Assembly (NCBI RefSeq): GCF_013285155.1
Contig: NZ_JABTEL010000003.1
Location: forward strand, 62,001 to 126,000
From: Winogradskyella undariae
GTDB taxonomy: Bacteria; Bacteroidota; Bacteroidia; Flavobacteriales; Flavobacteriaceae
DNA length: 64,000 nucleotides
Direction: 5' to 3'
Shown: positions 39,410 to 48,465 of the stretch, piece after piece
Numbering within the stretch: position 1 is the first letter of the stretch
How the letters are laid out: each line of letters opens with the position of its first letter
The notes under the pieces: generated by a model
Databases searched by the model: none
What the model saw: only the letters and a program-made list of their open reading frames with translations
Told to the model about the DNA's origin: nothing
Program-made: the position numbers and the translations under genes

Positions 39410-39435
39410 AAAGTCGCTTATTATTAAGCGACTTT
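39410..39435 (+). terminator. intrinsic terminator after the second skp
   Basis: An 11-bp perfect stem (AAAGTCGCTTA with TAAGCGACTTT) and 4-base loop, followed by a T-rich run, 24 bases past the skp stop. It separates the bamA-skp cluster from murI. Confidence 0.88.
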
Positions 39436-39449
39436 TTATTTTTGTACTC

Positions 39450-40232
39450 ATGAGTAATAAACAACCTATAGGTATATTTGATTCTGGTATTGGTGGGACT
39501 TCTATCTTTAAAGAAATTCATTCCCTATTACCAAATGAAAATTGCATTTATCTAGCCGATAGTATAAATGCTCCTTATGGAAATAAGTCTAAAGAAGACA
39601 TTATAAAGCTTAGTATTAAAAATACTGAATACTTAATAAATAAAGGTTGTAAAATTATTGTAATTGCTTGTAATACGGCTACTACAAATGCTATTGATTA
39701 CTTAAGAGCAAACTATAATATTCCTTTTATAGGAATAGAGCCAGCTATTAAACCTGCGGCTTTAAATACACAAACCAAGGCTATTGGTATATTGGCTACA
39801 AAGGGAACTTTAAGTAGTCAACTTTTTCATAAAACTACAGATCTATATTCTGAAGGAATTAAGATTATAGAACAAGAAGGGGATGGTATTGTTCAGTTAA
39901 TAGAATCTGGTCAGTTAAATTCTAATAAGATGAAATCTCTTTTAGAAATCTATTTAAAGCCCATGTTAGAGCAGAATATAGATCACCTAGTGTTGGGTTG
40001 TACACATTATCCTTATTTAATACCTATGCTATCTAAAATGCTTCCTAGTCATATTAAAATTATTGACTCCGGAAGAGCTGTAGCAAACCAAACAAAAGTG
40101 GTATTAGCTTCTTTAGATTTGCTCAATCCTTCTTCAGAAAATCCAAAAATAGAATTGTTATCAAACAGTGATATTGCAGTTTTAAATACAATACTCGATA
40201 ATAAATTTAATGTAACTCATTTAAAATTTTAG
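39450..40232 (+). CDS. murI: glutamate racemase
   Basis: Interconverts L- and D-glutamate for peptidoglycan. The 260-residue protein has the substrate-binding FDSGIGGTS (about 9-17), the first catalytic Cys in IACNTATTNA (about 73-82) and the second in LGCTHYPYL (about 181-189). The start is 15 bases after the terminator stem, so the promoter likely overlaps the end of the skp unit. Confidence 0.95.
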   Translation: MSNKQPIGIFDSGIGGTSIFKEIHSLLPNENCIYLADSINAPYGNKSKEDIIKLSIKNTEYLINKGCKIIVIACNTATTNAIDYLRANYNIPFIGIEPAIKPAALNTQTKAIGILATKGTLSSQLFHKTTDLYSEGIKIIEQEGDGIVQLIESGQLNSNKMKSLLEIYLKPMLEQNIDHLVLGCTHYPYLIPMLSKMLPSHIKIIDSGRAVANQTKVVLASLDLLNPSSENPKIELLSNSDIAVLNTILDNKFNVTHLKF

Positions 40233-40265
40233 TAAGGTTAATTAAGTTTTCCATACTAAGACTTT

Positions 40266-40613
40266 ATGAAATTACTATTTGTTTATAATGCGAACTCAGG
40301 AAAGTTAAATAACCTATTAGATATTGGTCATAAATTATTGAGTCCTTCAACATATCAATGCAGTCTTTGTGCTTTAACACATGATACGTTTAAGGAAAAT
40401 ACAATATGGAAAAACTTTAGAGCAGAAAGTCAGTTTCAAATGGAATTTTATCATAAAGATGAATTTGAAACCAAATTCCCTAGTGTAAAGCTAAATTATC
40501 CTACAATATTAAAACTAGAAACAATTCAATTTACTACAGTTTTAACTCCAGACATCTTAAATGAAATTTCATCTGTTGAAGCTTTAATTGAGAGATTGAA
40601 AGTGAGTCTTTAA
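40266..40613 (+). CDS. conserved protein of unknown function, about 115 residues
   Basis: A soluble protein of 115 residues starting LLFVYNANSGKLNNLLD, with a Cys pair CSLC near residue 38 and a helical C-terminus (ISSVEALIERLKVSL). Similar short proteins in Flavobacteriaceae are sometimes labelled GTPase, but no G-motif is visible, so I do not use that name. It lies 33 bases after murI on the same strand and converges on the carbonic anhydrase gene. Confidence 0.6.
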   Translation: MKLLFVYNANSGKLNNLLDIGHKLLSPSTYQCSLCALTHDTFKENTIWKNFRAESQFQMEFYHKDEFETKFPSVKLNYPTILKLETIQFTTVLTPDILNEISSVEALIERLKVSL

Positions 40614-40641
40614 TTTTGTAGAATAATCTATAAAACAATTC

Positions 40642-41160
40642 TTATTCTTCCTTAAACCAACCTGAATATTTTACATAATTGTTTGCGATACGATCAATTT
40701 CACCTGAAATTAATTCTTTGCTAATGTCTTTTACTTTTTTAGCAGGAACACCAGCATAAATACTTCCAGATTTTACGATTGTATTTTTAGTAACCACAGC
40801 TCCTGCTGCAATAATGCTATTGCTTTCTATAACGCAATCATCCATAACAATGCTTCCCATACCGATCAGTACATTGTCTTGAATCGTACAACCATGGACC
40901 ATTGCATTATGGCCAATAGACACATTGTTACCTATTGTTGTTGGTGATTTTTGATACGTTGCATGTATTATAGCACCGTCTTGAATATTCACCTTGTTTC
41001 CTATTTTAATGTAGTGTACATCGCCTCTAATTACGGCATTAAACCATATGCTGCATTGGCTTCCTAATGTAACGTCTCCAACAATAGTTGCATTCTCTGC
41101 AACGTAGCAATCTTCTGGGATTTGAGGGTGTTTTCCTTGTACGGTTTTTATAAGTGGCAT
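40642..41160 (-). CDS. gamma-carbonic anhydrase family hexapeptide protein
   Basis: Left-handed beta-helix protein of 172 residues built from hexapeptide repeats. The three zinc-ligand His positions fit HATY (about 68), GHNA (about 85) and HGC (about 90). The RGDVHYIKIGNKVNIQDG and ending YAGVPAKKVKDI segments are typical of the YrdA/PaaY/CaiE branch. True carbonic anhydrase activity is not shown for most of this branch, so a metal-dependent hydratase or thioesterase role is equally open. Confidence 0.88.
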   Translation of the reverse strand: MPLIKTVQGKHPQIPEDCYVAENATIVGDVTLGSQCSIWFNAVIRGDVHYIKIGNKVNIQDGAIIHATYQKSPTTIGNNVSIGHNAMVHGCTIQDNVLIGMGSIVMDDCVIESNSIIAAGAVVTKNTIVKSGSIYAGVPAKKVKDISKELISGEIDRIANNYVKYSGWFKEE

Positions 41161-41235
41161 AACTTCTTTTTTAGTGAATTATTATACCTTAAAGATAAAA
41201 TGAAAAACTTGAATATGATAAAATATGGCACAAAA

Positions 41236-41261
41236 AAAGAGTAGCATATTTGCTACTCTTT
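41236..41261 (-). terminator. intrinsic terminator after rpsU
   Basis: On the minus strand an 11-bp stem built on AAGAGTAGCA with a 4-base loop, followed by seven T, about 26 bases past the rpsU stop. Confidence 0.85.
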
Positions 41262-41286
41262 AATCTTAATTTTATGAATGAGAAAA

Positions 41287-41481
41287 CTATACGTTTTCAG
41301 CATCTCTTAAGCCTTGGATATATTCAGCTTTCTGAATTTCTCTTCTTCTTGTTACAGAAGGTTTAGCGAAATAACGCTTTTCTCTTAAGTTTTGCATAAT
41401 TTGCACATTTCTGTGTTTACGCTTATAACGCTTAAGTGCACGTTCTATATTTTCTCCTTCTTTGATTTCGATTTTAATCAT
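41287..41481 (-). CDS. rpsU: 30S ribosomal protein S21
   Basis: The 64-residue basic protein matches S21: the body has IEIKEGENIERALKRYKRKH (1-22), a YFAKPSVTRRREIQKAEY stretch and a short tail. In Bacteroidota S21 is linked with sequestration of the 16S anti-Shine-Dalgarno tail, fitting the lack of strong Shine-Dalgarno sites here. The rpoD gene lies upstream on the same strand. Confidence 0.95.
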   Translation of the reverse strand: MIKIEIKEGENIERALKRYKRKHRNVQIMQNLREKRYFAKPSVTRRREIQKAEYIQGLRDAENV

Positions 41482-41700
41482 TATATCGATATATTTTTAT
41501 TAACTAATTCTTGCAAACGGTCGGCAAATATACTTTAACTATTTGAAAATAAAAAATTAATTGAAACTTTTAAACAATTATTTTTAAATTTAAAAGTTTC
41601 AATACTATTCTTACTATAAAATCATTAGGCTAAACCTATATCATTAGTAGAAGAATCTATGTTTCAGGCTTTAAAGTAAAATTATTTTAAAGCAGTTAAT

Positions 41701-42564
41701 TTATCCTAAGTATGTTTTTAAGATCTTACTCTTACTAGCATGTCTTAATCTTCTAATTCCTTTTTCTCTAATTTGTCTTACACGTTCGCGTGTTAGATCA
41801 TAGATACTTCCAATTTCTTCTAATGTCATTGGTGGTTGATCTCCAATACCAAAGTTTAAGCGAATAACATCACTTTCCTTCTGTGTTAATGTTTCTAAAG
41901 CACGTTCTACTTCTACATTTAATGACTCACGCATTAAATCGTGATCAGGTCTTGGTGATTCACCAGAACTTACAACATCATACAAACTAAAAGTTTCTCC
42001 ATCCTTCAATGGCGCATCCATAGAAAGGTGACGACCAGAATTTTTCATTGATTGTTTTACCTCACGAACACTAAGATCTAGTTCACCAGCAATTTCATCT
42101 GCATTTGGTGGTCTTTGATTTACTTGCTCTAAATGAGAAAAGGCTTTATTAATCTTATTAATAGTACCAATTTTATTTAAAGGCAAACGTACAATACGAG
42201 ACTGTTCTGCTAAAGCTTGTAAAATAGCTTGTCTAATCCACCATACAGCATAAGAAATAAACTTAAAACCTCTAGTTTCATCAAAACGCTTTGCTGCTTT
42301 TACCAAACCTGCATTACCTTCATTAATTAAATCTGGTAATTTTAATCCTTGATTTTGATATTGTTTTGCAACTGATACAACGAACCTTAAATTGGCTGTT
42401 GTTAATTTATCTAGTGCAGCTTGATCACCTTTTTTAATAAGTTGTGCTAATTCCACTTCTTCATCAGCTGTTATCAATGGAATCTTACTTATGTCTTGTA
42501 GATATTTATCTAAAGATTTATCTTCCCTATTGGTAACCTGCTTGGTGATTTTTAATTGCCTCAT
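41701..42564 (-). CDS. rpoD: primary sigma factor RpoD, short Bacteroidota form
   Basis: Housekeeping sigma-70 of 287 residues with no region 1.1, as usual in this phylum. Region 1.2 is near [20 protein letters not shown], region 2 spans about 50-125 with [18 protein letters not shown] and [13 protein letters not shown], region 3 about 130-200 and region 4 about 215-285 with [20 protein letters not shown]. It recognises the TTG/TAnnTTTG promoters seen in the window. A dyad lies in its leader. Confidence 0.95.
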   Translation of the reverse strand: MRQLKITKQVTNREDKSLDKYLQDISKIPLITADEEVELAQLIKKGDQAALDKLTTANLRFVVSVAKQYQNQGLKLPDLINEGNAGLVKAAKRFDETRGFKFISYAVWWIRQAILQALAEQSRIVRLPLNKIGTINKINKAFSHLEQVNQRPPNADEIAGELDLSVREVKQSMKNSGRHLSMDAPLKDGETFSLYDVVSSGESPRPDHDLMRESLNVEVERALETLTQKESDVIRLNFGIGDQPPMTLEEIGSIYDLTRERVRQIREKGIRRLRHASKSKILKTYLG

Positions 42565-42606
42565 GTATCCTTTGAAATTTTGTGAACCTTCAATGTAACC
42601 TAATTA

Positions 42607-42638
42607 TTAAGAATTCCAAAAAATTATGGAATTATTAA
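42607..42638 (-). promoter_or_regulatory. inverted repeat upstream of rpoD
   Basis: TTAAGAATTCCA and TGGAATTATTAA form a 12-bp inverted repeat with one mismatch around 8 bases, located 43-74 bases before the rpoD start and about 50 bases after the AsmA stop. No T run follows, so an operator or mRNA structure is more likely than a terminator. Confidence 0.4.
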
Positions 42639-42690
42639 CAAAAAGTGGTTGATTTTTTTTATTTTAACCGATTAACGGTCTTATTTTGGT

Positions 42691-45363
42691 CTAATCTTCT
42701 GTTTTATCGTCCGTAGTTTTATTTTTTCCACTTAAGAGTCCGCCAAGAATATTTCCGACACCTTCTTTCACTTTATCTTCTGTACTTTGTTTTGTAGATT
42801 CTTCAGATGTTGCTGTAGAGTCTGTTTTTGTAGTGTTTGAATTTCCTCCGACAAGACCGCTTAATAAATCGCTAACTTTATCTTTTCCTTTGCCAATTAA
42901 TTTCTGTTTTTCAATTTCAACTAATTGTTTTGTTAAGTTAGTAACGCCACTTGTTAAATCTGTTTGGATATTAGGACTCGCAAATGTGCCGCCGATATTT
43001 GCCGTTACAGGAACTGTAAGGTTATTTACCTCGCTATCATTAATTTTTCCTATTAATTGATTGACTTCACTTCCTAAATATTTAGCTGGTACTTGTAAAA
43101 CAGCACTATAATTCATCGTGTTTGTAAAACTATGCGTGCCCGATACTTCAATAGGAATGTCTTTATAGTTGATAGTGAATGGTTTTACTGAAACATTTCC
43201 ATTTTCAAAACTTAAGTTAGCTACAATATCTTTAAGGTCAAGTCCATTAAAATCAATAAAATCTAGTTTACTATCTAAACTACTTAATAGAGGACTGTTA
43301 CTTGTATCTACCTTATCTGTTAGGATTTTAGCTAAAGCACTACCAGAAATAGTACTTAGGTCTGGAGAAAGACTACTGTCTAGTAATCCGCTAACATCTA
43401 TAGTAGAGTTAAATTTACCTTGAAGTACTTTTGCTATTGGTGCTATAGATTTTAGCATTTCTAATTTTGAAAAGGACTGCGAAATATCAAAATTTTGCAT
43501 TCCCAACTTCATATCAAAGGTTGGTTTTTCATTTTTAGTAGAAACACTACCTGTAATGCCTAATTGTCCATTAAAAATATCTGTAGTCATATTTTGAAGA
43601 CTAGCCGTTTGATCTTTAATGACTAATTTACCTTTTACGTTTTTTAAATTTAGATTATCGTAAATAACAGTTTTAGCATTGGCTGTGATAGTGCAATCTA
43701 AAAATGCTGGAATTTTAAGAGACTCGGCAACGGTTGCAGTTTCGTTTGATTTAGTATCACTAGAGGTTTCTGTTTCTGTAGTAACAGTATCTTCAGACAT
43801 AAAATCTGAAAGGGCAAATGTGTTAGAGTTTAAGTTGAAATTACCTTCTAGGTTTTTATCACTTAACATAAAACCAAGTAAGTTGTTGATGGTTCCTGTT
43901 GCAGAAAAATCACTTTTTCCGGTTAAGGCATCAAAACTATTTAAACTCACAGTTCCTGGTTTAAAGCTTAAATCGGCTTTATTAATTTGAATTGGATTTA
44001 AAATATCATCTGAAGAAAATACAAAATTAGATAACGAAATATTTCCTACGCTTTTAATACGTTGGTATGCGTTGGTTTCAATAGCATCCATGTCAAAAGA
44101 GGTACTTATGTTGGCTTTTAAAATTCCACTAAGTTCATTGTCTAATTCAACAGGGTAAGCTTTGGTGATGTTTGCTAAATTTAGAGAGCCATCTAACTTC
44201 GCTGCTACTAACATATTTTTAGTTAGATTTTTAATAGAAGCTTCGGCTTTAAAAACATCTTCATCAATTTGAAAATTTAACTTATCAATATTAACAAAGG
44301 TATCATCAACATTCCCTGTTGTGTTTTTTATAGAAACATCAATACCTATATTTTTTACACTTTTTGGAAGTTGAGGGAATTTGAAAGAAGCATTTTCCGA
44401 AAGTAAATTAATATCTAAAGTCGGGATTGTTTCTTCCGAAACTAAACCTTTTACAATTCCTGTGAATGAAAAGTTTCCTGTTGTGCTAACATCGGCAACA
44501 TCTTTAGCATAAGCTTCAGGGATTATTGCTAAGAAATCTTTAAACGTAGCTCCCGGATTTTTAAAAGTGATGTCTATCTGTTGTCCGGCTTCTACCAATT
44601 GCACATAACCATCAAACTCTAATGGTAATGCATTAATGTAGGCTTTATTTTCTTTAAAGGTATATTTTTCTTGCTCTAAATCTAAGTCAATTAACGCATC
44701 TAATTTAATATGGGTGTTAGTTAAATAAGAAGTGCTATCCATCGCAAAACTAACGTTTGCTTCAGTATTAGTGTCTAATTCAGATTTCCCGCCAGAGAAA
44801 ATTCCGGTTCCTTTATGGTTAATTTCTGTAAGGTAGAATGCCATATCAGAAGTTTCATCTATATAGGTAAAGGCACTATTGTTTAATTCATAGTTATCAA
44901 TATCAAAACTAAAGCCCGCTGAACTTTCTGTTTCTGTTGGTGTTTCTGTAGTGGTTTCACTTTCTTTTACAATATCGTAATTTACAGCACCTGTTTTATT
45001 GGTTTTAATGACTAAGAGTAATTCATTAGCGATAATTTCATTGATTTCTAACGGGTCTTCTGTTCCATTTAATAATTGCATCATTCCCATTTCAAAAGAA
45101 ATTGATTGCGCAGTTGCTAAACTTTCTCCAGCAAAAGGAGCGCGATTAATTACTTTTAAATTTTCAACACTAACTTCTGCTTTAGGAAAACTACTAATAA
45201 GACTAAGGCTAATATCATCAAAAGATAAATCAGCATTTAAATTTTCATCTGCATAGTTTTGAACAATGGCATCTATTTTAGATTCTAAAACAAAAGGAAT
45301 AGCTACAAGTATTGCAATAAAAAGGACTAATACGATTCCGATAATTTTTAAAAATTTCTTCAT
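42691..45363 (-). CDS. AsmA-family envelope protein
   Basis: An 890-residue protein with an N-terminal membrane anchor (about 5-24), then a very long beta-rich region of the AsmA/TamB-like repeat type (start LKIIGIVLVLFIAILVAIPF, later DISLSLISSFPKAEVSVENL), and a low-complexity Ser/Thr/Lys tail after about residue 840. AsmA-like proteins bridge inner and outer membranes and are implicated in phospholipid transport and envelope homeostasis. It lies upstream of rpoD on the same strand with a 126-base gap. Confidence 0.88.
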   Translation of the reverse strand: MKKFLKIIGIVLVLFIAILVAIPFVLESKIDAIVQNYADENLNADLSFDDISLSLISSFPKAEVSVENLKVINRAPFAGESLATAQSISFEMGMMQLLNGTEDPLEINEIIANELLLVIKTNKTGAVNYDIVKESETTTETPTETESSAGFSFDIDNYELNNSAFTYIDETSDMAFYLTEINHKGTGIFSGGKSELDTNTEANVSFAMDSTSYLTNTHIKLDALIDLDLEQEKYTFKENKAYINALPLEFDGYVQLVEAGQQIDITFKNPGATFKDFLAIIPEAYAKDVADVSTTGNFSFTGIVKGLVSEETIPTLDINLLSENASFKFPQLPKSVKNIGIDVSIKNTTGNVDDTFVNIDKLNFQIDEDVFKAEASIKNLTKNMLVAAKLDGSLNLANITKAYPVELDNELSGILKANISTSFDMDAIETNAYQRIKSVGNISLSNFVFSSDDILNPIQINKADLSFKPGTVSLNSFDALTGKSDFSATGTINNLLGFMLSDKNLEGNFNLNSNTFALSDFMSEDTVTTETETSSDTKSNETATVAESLKIPAFLDCTITANAKTVIYDNLNLKNVKGKLVIKDQTASLQNMTTDIFNGQLGITGSVSTKNEKPTFDMKLGMQNFDISQSFSKLEMLKSIAPIAKVLQGKFNSTIDVSGLLDSSLSPDLSTISGSALAKILTDKVDTSNSPLLSSLDSKLDFIDFNGLDLKDIVANLSFENGNVSVKPFTINYKDIPIEVSGTHSFTNTMNYSAVLQVPAKYLGSEVNQLIGKINDSEVNNLTVPVTANIGGTFASPNIQTDLTSGVTNLTKQLVEIEKQKLIGKGKDKVSDLLSGLVGGNSNTTKTDSTATSEESTKQSTEDKVKEGVGNILGGLLSGKNKTTDDKTED

Positions 45364-45519
45364 AAGTTCTATTTGGGTTGGTAAAATAATATCTCAATAC
45401 TATATATACGCAAATTTCTGCATAAAAGTTGCTAATATCAATAAGTTTAAGAAGATTTTAATGATTTAGTAAGGTCTAATTTGTATTAATAAAAATACTA
45501 TTATTTAGTTGTATGGGTG

Positions 45520-46224
45520 TTAAAGTAAATCTATTTCTTGATTAACTTTTAAGTTAAAACGTTTCCGGAATAAGTAAACACCAAGATATAAAAACGGCGT
45601 ATCTAATATGGCAACTATAACTTTAAAAATAAAACCACTTATGAGTAAGCCTTTAAAATTAGCCCAATCTATAATGCCAAAGCTACAAAGTAAAGAGACA
45701 ATTGTAAAAGTGTCTATAAATTGAGAAAGCCAAGTGGAAAAATTATTCCGAATCCATAAGTGTTTTCCTTTAGTAATACGTTTCCAAAAATGATAAATTT
45801 GAATATCTACAAATTGCGCAAATAGGTAGGTGAGCATACTCGCAAAAACAGCAATTGTGGTATTTCCAAAAACCGTATCAAACATTTTGTTGTCTACATA
45901 AGACCATTCTGTAGCAGGCATGCTACTTGCGGTAAAAATAATTAATAAGGAAAATAGCGAGGCAAAAATTCCAACCACCACAATATCATTGGCTCTTTTT
46001 TTTCCATAAATCTCACTAATTAAATCGGTAATTAAAAAAGTTATAGGATAAGGCAGAATTCCGACAGAAATCTCAAATAATTTAGAACCAAAGATTTCTA
46101 TATCTAGAGGATACCAATAAAAGAATTTTTGAAATATTAAATTTGAAACGACAAGCGATGTAATAAAAAGTCCGCCAAGTAAGAGATAAATACGTTGTGC
46201 TAAAAGTTTGTCTCTTAATGTCAT
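45520..46224 (-). CDS. queuosine precursor transporter (YhhQ/VUT family)
   Basis: A 234-residue integral membrane protein with about six helices and the family patterns ISVGILPYPITFLITDLISEIYGKKRA (around residues 51-78) and the QFVDTQIYHFWK-like AQFVDIQIYHFWKR (about 136-149), then WLSQFIDTFTIV. YhhQ takes up preQ0 or preQ1 for tRNA queuosine. No queuosine biosynthetic gene is close by, so function rests on family only. Confidence 0.88.
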   Translation of the reverse strand: MTLRDKLLAQRIYLLLGGLFITSLVVSNLIFQKFFYWYPLDIEIFGSKLFEISVGILPYPITFLITDLISEIYGKKRANDIVVVGIFASLFSLLIIFTASSMPATEWSYVDNKMFDTVFGNTTIAVFASMLTYLFAQFVDIQIYHFWKRITKGKHLWIRNNFSTWLSQFIDTFTIVSLLCSFGIIDWANFKGLLISGFIFKVIVAILDTPFLYLGVYLFRKRFNLKVNQEIDLL

Positions 46225-46435
46225 TAAGCTGTGGTTGTAGTTTGTTTTCAGTAAAGATAAAGAATTTGATTTTGTTGTAATAGTTACTTAAACTTAAGTT
46301 TATTCTGGATTAGAAAAAGATGATGAAAAACAAAAGATTTTATTTTTAAAAGAACAGTCCTTAAATCATTAGCATAATAGATTTTGTTTTAGTTATTTTG
46401 TCCATCCCGATTCGGCATAGAATCCGTATTTATTT

Positions 46436-47584
46436 ATGAAGCCAACCAAAACCATTCACATCGCATTAGGAAGTAACAAAGGTCATAAATTGCAGTATTT
46501 GCAATTGGCTATTGATGCTGTTTTTAAGCGTATTGGTGTAGTTAAAAAGATTTCTAAAGTCTATAAAACACTTGCTTTTGGATTTGAAGGTGATGATTTT
46601 TATAATGCTTGCATAACGGTAGATACAGAATTGAAACCTAAAAGAGTGTTGAGAGAACTCCAGACTATAGAAGTAGAGTTGGGGCGAAAATCAAAAACGA
46701 CTAAAGGTTATGAGTCTCGTGAAATTGATTTAGATATTTTGTTTTTTGAAGATGAAATTATTGAGGAAAAAACATTAACGATTCCGCATTTAGAATTACA
46801 TAAGCGTAAGTTTGTTTTAGAGCCACTTTTAGATATTGCGAAAGATTTTGAACATCCTGTTTTAAATAAATCTATTGAGCTATTACTTTCAGAATGCGAG
46901 GATAATTCAGAAATTGAATCTTTAGATTTTTACTTAGAAAATCCAAGAACAGCATACACTTTTAATAATCATAGTTATATTGCTATCGAAGGGAATATTG
47001 GAGCTGGAAAAACTAGTTTGGCAAATAAGATTGCTAAAGATTTTAATGCGAAATTAATTTTAGAACGTTTTGCAGATAATCCATTTTTGCCAAAATTCTA
47101 TAAAGAACCAGAGCGTTATGCATTTACTTTGGAAATGTCGTTTTTAGCAGACCGTTACCAACAAATTAGTGACGACTTATCGCAATTCGATTTGTTTAAG
47201 GATTTTATGGTGAGTGATTATGATGTGTTTAAGTCTTTAATTTTTTCTAAAATCACCTTACCAGAAGATGAATTTAGATTGTACAGAAAACTATTCTACC
47301 AGGTTTATAAAGATATCGCTAAGCCAGATTTGTACATTTATTTATATCAGAATACAGAAAGACTTCAGGCTAATATAAAAAAGAGAGGTCGTAATTACGA
47401 AAAAGATATTAAGGACGATTATCTCGAAAAAATAAATGCTGGTTATCTCGATTTTTTAAAGAGTCAACAAGAGATGAATGTGAAGATTATTGATATTTCA
47501 GATAAAGATTTTGTAAAGTCTCGTGAAGATTATTTGTGGCTATTGGGTGAAATTAATGATTCTTCAGTAAGCAGTAAGCAGTAA
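46436..47584 (+). CDS. FolK-deoxynucleoside kinase fusion protein
   Basis: Two enzymes in one 382-residue chain. Residues about 5-150 are a 6-hydroxymethyl-7,8-dihydropterin pyrophosphokinase (HIALGSNKGHKLQYLQLA, and RKSKTTKGYESREIDLDILFF with the catalytic Asp pair). Residues about 175-375 are a deoxynucleoside kinase of the dCK/dGK type with P-loop IEGNIGAGKTSLA, ERFADNPFL, DRYQQ and lid KKRGRNYEKD. The fusion joins folate synthesis to purine deoxynucleoside salvage. The last seven residues (SSVSSKQ) are written by a 7-bp tandem repeat that also supplies the stop codon. Confidence 0.92.
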   Translation: MKPTKTIHIALGSNKGHKLQYLQLAIDAVFKRIGVVKKISKVYKTLAFGFEGDDFYNACITVDTELKPKRVLRELQTIEVELGRKSKTTKGYESREIDLDILFFEDEIIEEKTLTIPHLELHKRKFVLEPLLDIAKDFEHPVLNKSIELLLSECEDNSEIESLDFYLENPRTAYTFNNHSYIAIEGNIGAGKTSLANKIAKDFNAKLILERFADNPFLPKFYKEPERYAFTLEMSFLADRYQQISDDLSQFDLFKDFMVSDYDVFKSLIFSKITLPEDEFRLYRKLFYQVYKDIAKPDLYIYLYQNTERLQANIKKRGRNYEKDIKDDYLEKINAGYLDFLKSQQEMNVKIIDISDKDFVKSREDYLWLLGEINDSSVSSKQ

Positions 47585-47603
47585 GCAGTAAGCAGTAAGC
47601 AGT
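47565..47603 (+). repeat. 7-bp tandem repeat CAGTAAG, five units plus part of a sixth
   Basis: Five exact copies of CAGTAAG followed by CAGT. It starts inside the folK-dNK gene, encodes its C-terminus, and each unit holds a TAA, so the gene stops in whichever frame is read. Confidence 0.95.
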
Positions 47604-47653
47604 TTAGGCTTAATAAAATTGAAATAAGATAATTTTAAAATTGAGAGAAATCT

Positions 47654-47694
47654 CTCTGTGAAAACTTCGTGTTACTCAGCGCATCTCAGCGTAA
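47654..47694. repeat. 10-bp periodic CTCxGxG repeat in an intergenic gap
   Basis: CTCTGTG, CTTCGTG, CTCAGCG and CTCAGCG occur at 47654, 47665, 47675 and 47685, about one helical turn apart. Sequences of this look are, from memory, scattered between genes in many flavobacterial genomes. Confidence 0.6.
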
Positions 47695-47708
47695 TAATTA
47701 AAACTTTA

Positions 47709-48356
47709 TTAAATAGTTTTATAAAGAACAGTTACAATACAGCCTTTGTTATCTTCAAGGTGAATTTCTGAAAGTAGATGTTCTTCCTTTACTTCTAAAT
47801 TAAAAGGAGCTTTCAATAGATTAACACCACTATTTTGTTTTAATCGAATTCCTTGGCTTGCAATTTTATCTTTATTAACTTCAAAATTACCTTGAGGTAA
47901 ATGTTCTGTAAGAATTATATATTTATAGTTTTTTAATTTCTCTACAATCTTAAGTATTTCAACATTAGATAAATGTTGAAGGACTTGTCTTATAATAATA
48001 CAATCTGCTTTATGTAATTCATCTTCTACAATATTTAAACAATGAAATTCTAAATTCTTAGCTTTAAAAAGTGTTTTGTTTCTTTCAATTAGATTTTCAA
48101 CGATATCAATCCCAATATATTTTTTAGTGTGTTTAGTGAGTTGTTTTCCAATATTAAAATCACCGCAACCTAAATCGCAAACCACTAAATCATTATCATG
48201 AGATTTAAGGAAGCTAATAATCGAATCTAAATAAGGTTGAATGATTTCTGTATGATGAGAACCTTCACCTGAATAGAAATCAAAGTCTTTTCCGCCCCAA
48301 AGTTTCTTGTCGTAAATCTGTTCCATTACGGCTTTAGTAGGCCAAGGTTTTTTCAT
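47709..48356 (-). CDS. class I SAM-dependent methyltransferase
   Basis: The 215-residue protein has motif I in VVCDLGCGDFNIGKQL (about 56-71), the acidic end of strand two in YIGIDIVENLIERN, and a QVLQHLSNVEI segment after motif IV, the pattern of generic class I methyltransferases. The N-terminal WPTKAVMEQIYDKKLWGG occurs in a Bacteroidota group of unknown substrate. It lies between repeat-rich spacers and is probably transcribed alone or after the RNA methyltransferase. Confidence 0.82.
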   Translation of the reverse strand: MKKPWPTKAVMEQIYDKKLWGGKDFDFYSGEGSHHTEIIQPYLDSIISFLKSHDNDLVVCDLGCGDFNIGKQLTKHTKKYIGIDIVENLIERNKTLFKAKNLEFHCLNIVEDELHKADCIIIRQVLQHLSNVEILKIVEKLKNYKYIILTEHLPQGNFEVNKDKIASQGIRLKQNSGVNLLKAPFNLEVKEEHLLSEIHLEDNKGCIVTVLYKTI

Positions 48357-48423
48357 TTGTTCTTTATTAAGGTAAATAAAAAGCGAAGTTGTTCAACTTT
48401 GTTCAAGAAATAAGAGTATAACT

Positions 48424-48465
48424 TTCTATTTTCTATTTTCTATTTTCTATCTTCTATCTTCTATC
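48424..48465. repeat. 7-bp tandem repeat TTCTATT/TTCTATC, six units
   Basis: Three copies of TTCTATT then three of TTCTATC. Read on the minus strand (GATAGAA) the array encodes the last residues and stop of the RNA methyltransferase gene, and each unit contains TAG. Confidence 0.95.

Noticed and set aside
40266..40613. GTPase label for the gene after murI
   Set aside because: No P-loop, no NKxD and the protein is too short, so I kept it as unknown.
42833..45469. Plus-strand open frames across the AsmA gene
   Set aside because: Mirror frames of a long Ser/Lys-rich gene; low-complexity products without motifs.
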